A stretch of 5,508 bases of DNA, from positions 1-5,508 of the forward strand of contig VYDD01000393.1 of the NCBI GenBank assembly GCA_009843625.1, in the 5' to 3' direction. Made by a program: the position numbers and the translations under genes. Below, in pieces: positions 3,502 through 5,508 of this stretch. The stretch comes from Gammaproteobacteria bacterium (GTDB taxonomy: Bacteria; Gemmatimonadota; Gemmatimonadetes; Longimicrobiales; Gaopeijiaceae). The notes beneath the pieces were generated by a model. That model worked only from the letters and a program-made list of their open reading frames with translations. It was not told where the DNA came from and ran no database searches. Position 1 is the stretch's first letter. Each line of letters begins with the position of its first letter.

Positions 3502-5508
3502 CTACGGCAACCTGATTCTTCCGCGGACACCCACCGAGTGCTGCGCCCCGCCGAGGCCGCTCTCGCGCCGCGTGCCTTCGAGGCGCAGTCCGACCCCTGA
3601 CCCGAGTTCGTAGCGCACGCCGCTGCTGAAGGCTCGCGTTCCACCCTGGCCCACGTAGAAGCCGCTGTAGGGCGTGCCGTGGAAGCCGGCGATGCCGTAC
3701 GCGACTTCGCCGTCCACGTTGGGCGCCATGCCCCGGTCGTGGCCGCCCACCGCGTCGTGCACCCCACGCTCCCACAACTGGTTCACTCCGCTCAGGTGGT
3801 TGCCGTAGGAGGGCGCCACGCGGATTGAGAGACCCTCGCCCCGGGTCGCGGGGTCGAACATGAGCGTGCCGCCCATGCCCCATTCCTCGTAGCCTTGGCG
3901 CGCCGAGATCACGAAACGGCCGCGGCCCTCGGCGGTCAGCCCGAGACCCGAGTTCGTGTAGCGGAGACCGCCGCCGACCTCCGCGCTGGCGCCGTTTATG
4001 CCATCCCCGTTGTCGTAGCGCATCCCGCCCTCGAGCACGAACGCCATCTCGTTCCCGGCGCCGGTGCGGAAGCCCTGCGTCAGCTCCAGGGCGAGCTTGC
4101 CGCGCTGCATCTCGAGCGTCACAGCCTCGATCTGCGCGCTCCCGTCCACCGTCACCTCGCCGTACCAGCCCTCGGCCTTGAGGCGGACGCCGCTCGCGCC
4201 GCGCGTGAGCAGCTGGTAGCTCGCGCCCCCCGCCCCCGTCAACAGGCTCGCGGGGGTGGTGCGGAATCCTTCGCGTTCGTCGTCGACGTCGATGTCGCCC
4301 CGGCCGAGTCCGGCCGAACCCCACACCGTGGCCGTGCCCCCGCCGGAGAACCACGCCATGTAGGGATGCACGCTGGCCATGGTGGTGCCGTAGGTGCCCT
4401 TCACCGGGCTGGCGCCGGTCTTGTCGGTGACGTCGAAGGAGCCGGAGGAGTACGAGCCCGCGACGCCTGCCAGGAGGTCGGTCCCCACCCGCGCGTCGAT
4501 GCCGGCGTGAGCACTCACCATGTTGCCCTTCCAGTCGAGGGCGCTCTGGCCCGGCTCGCCGAGGTAGTGGTACTCGCCCGAGCCCCAGCTCGCCAACTGC
4601 GTACCCGTGGCGGACTGCTGCTGCGCGTCGGAGGTGCCGAGGGGCATCGTAAAGGAAGTGCCGCCGAAGAGGGCGGCGAGGCCGGCCTGGTCGCCCTGCG
4701 CGAGGCCGAGGCCTCCCGCGTCCGGCGCGGCCAGGCTCGCGGCCATGGACGAGAGCCCGTTCGTCTCGATGCGCCGCTCCATGCCCATTCCGTTGGCCAC
4801 CGCATCGACGCGACGGGCGATGGCCGACACCGTACTCGACGTCATCGCGGCCGCCACGTGCGGCAGCACGCGCGTATTGAGCCGCCCTGCGCGCCCGACG
4901 GGGTCGTCAGTCGCGGCCGAAGCGGTATCCGACGCCGCGCCGGGGCCCACCCGGTTGATCGCCGAGACGCGGTAGTGGCGCGTGCTCCCCGGCAGCAGGC
5001 CGGTGTGCGAGAACGTTGTGGCCCTTGACCCGGTATTGACCACCAGATCCGTCCACGCCGTTGCATTCTCCGAAACCTCGATGCGGTAGCCGGTGACGGG
5101 CGCGCCGCCGTCGTAGGCGGGCGCGAACCAGAAGAGGTCGATCTGCGTGGCCGTGACCGCGGTGGCCGTCAGCCCGGTGGGCGCGTCGGGCACGGTGGCG
5201 TCGGTAATGGCGCTCGCCACCCGCGACGCCCGGCTTACGCCGATCCGGTTGATCGCCGAGACGCGGTAGTGGCGCCGGGTGGCCGGCTCCAGCCCCCTGT
5301 GCACATAGGTCGTGCGCGTGTTGTGCGAGTTGGCCACCAGGTTATCCCAACTGGCGCCTCCGTCTTCGGACACCTCGATGCGGTAGCCGGTGATGCGCGA
5401 GCCCCCATCGCTGGTGGGCGCTCGCCAGGAGAGCTCGATCCGCGATGTGCCGTCGTCAACCTCCACGCGAAGACGGTAGTCGAGCGGGCCGGGGGCGGAG
5501 GTGCTGTA
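3502..5508 (-). CDS. Fibronectin III domain autotransporter-like outer-membrane protein, 5'-partial
   Basis: The reading frame is open to the window edge, so these 668 residues are the C-terminal part of a longer secreted protein; the GTG at 5466 is internal. Residues about 8-103 and 107-202 are two fibronectin type III domains with the core Trp (28 and 127), GYRIEVSE strands (41-48 and 140-147) and HYRVSAINR (80-88 and 178-186). Residues 203-300 form a linker whose RLNTRVLPHVAAAMTSSTVSAIARRV stretch (from 209) resembles the segment before the barrel in related autotransporters. From about 303 to the end, short alternating strands rich in Gly, Tyr, Phe and Trp (for example MRYDNGDG, GLGLTAEGRGRFVIS, GEGLSIRVAPSYG) form an autotransporter-type beta-barrel of about 365 residues. 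Expected location is the outer membrane with the Fn3 part exposed, probably for adhesion. The last residues, RGRIRLP, lack the usual terminal aromatic. No promoter is visible because the start is outside the window. Confidence 0.85.
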   Translation of the reverse strand, partial: YSTSAPGPLDYRLRVEVDDGTSRIELSWRAPTSDGGSRITGYRIEVSEDGGASWDNLVANSHNTRTTYVHRGLEPATRRHYRVSAINRIGVSRASRVASAITDATVPDAPTGLTATAVTATQIDLFWFAPAYDGGAPVTGYRIEVSENATAWTDLVVNTGSRATTFSHTGLLPGSTRHYRVSAINRVGPGAASDTASAATDDPVGRAGRLNTRVLPHVAAAMTSSTVSAIARRVDAVANGMGMERRIETNGLSSMAASLAAPDAGGLGLAQGDQAGLAALFGGTSFTMPLGTSDAQQQSATGTQLASWGSGEYHYLGEPGQSALDWKGNMVSAHAGIDARVGTDLLAGVAGSYSSGSFDVTDKTGASPVKGTYGTTMASVHPYMAWFSGGGTATVWGSAGLGRGDIDVDDEREGFRTTPASLLTGAGGASYQLLTRGASGVRLKAEGWYGEVTVDGSAQIEAVTLEMQRGKLALELTQGFRTGAGNEMAFVLEGGMRYDNGDGINGASAEVGGGLRYTNSGLGLTAEGRGRFVISARQGYEEWGMGGTLMFDPATRGEGLSIRVAPSYGNHLSGVNQLWERGVHDAVGGHDRGMAPNVDGEVAYGIAGFHGTPYSGFYVGQGGTRAFSSGVRYELGSGVGLRLEGTRRESGLGGAQHSVGVRGRIRLP
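4951..5393 (-). repeat. Duplicated fibronectin III coding unit
   Basis: The two Fn3 domains are tandem copies. A 30-base block at 4951-4980 recurs without mismatch at 5245-5274 (encoding RHYRVSAINR), and a 22-base block at 5075-5096 recurs at 5372-5393 (encoding the GYRIEV region). Offsets are 294 and 297 bases, so the copies differ by one codon between the blocks. The segments between the blocks are diverged, which suggests that conserved strands are kept alike by selection or gene conversion. Confidence 0.8.

Noticed and set aside
2673..3515. Plus-strand 280-residue open frame
   Set aside because: Antisense to the coiled-coil gene and integrase remnant; no recognisable domain, while the minus strand has clear protein features.
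3281..4354. Minus-strand 357-residue open frame
   Set aside because: Shifted frame of the autotransporter barrel, made of Arg/Gly low-complexity sequence; the barrel frame is convincing.
3895..5028. Plus-strand 377-residue open frame
   Set aside because: Antisense shadow of the autotransporter gene, rich in Arg, Ala and His as expected of GC-rich reverse frames.
5235..5466. GTG at 5464-5466 as the start of the autotransporter gene
   Set aside because: The frame continues open to the end of the window and the first Fn3 domain appears to begin upstream of this codon, so the start lies outside.

Overview
The window is GC-rich bacterial DNA, apart from one AT-rich island at about 421-497. It carries accessory genes and no housekeeping gene. 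The plant-type LRR plus metallopeptidase protein, the fibronectin-III autotransporter and the N-terminal piece of a DUF4102-type integrase are combinations I associate with Gemmatimonadota and related marine or sponge-associated bacteria. That placement is inference from protein style, because no rRNA or marker gene is present.

Layout, left to right. (1) Positions 1-360, plus strand: the C-terminal and central part of a Vsr-type mismatch endonuclease whose 5' end lies at or beyond the window edge. (2) Positions 361-497: no gene in the first 110 bases, then an AT-rich stretch with nested inverted repeats. (3) Positions 470-2341, plus strand: a protein that begins abruptly inside a leucine-rich repeat and continues into a metzincin-like zinc peptidase; it looks 5'-truncated, with the junction near 498-512. 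(4) Positions 2386-2715 and 2730-3077, minus strand: two small, closely spaced coiled-coil genes. The second in transcription order (2386-2715) encodes one membrane segment followed by a very regular heptad array with Ile at a and Asn at d. (5) Positions 3165-3491, minus strand: the N-terminal arm-binding domain of a phage/P4-type tyrosine recombinase, lacking the core-binding and catalytic domains. (6) Positions 3502-5508, minus strand: the C-terminal part of an autotransporter-like outer-membrane protein with two fibronectin III domains and a C-terminal beta-barrel; its 5' end is outside the window.

How they fit together. The minus-strand genes run in one direction with short gaps: 10 bases from autotransporter to integrase fragment, 87 bases to the first coiled-coil gene, then 14 bases to the second. 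They converge on the LRR-peptidase gene across a 44-base gap. The truncated integrase, the truncated LRR gene, the AT-rich island and the Vsr gene suggest a rearranged integration hotspot. The least explained part is the coiled-coil pair: the two proteins share a short motif, sit back to back beside the integrase remnant, and one has the sequence signature of trimeric coiled coils with asparagine core layers. No CRISPR array, tRNA, rRNA or complete insertion sequence was seen.
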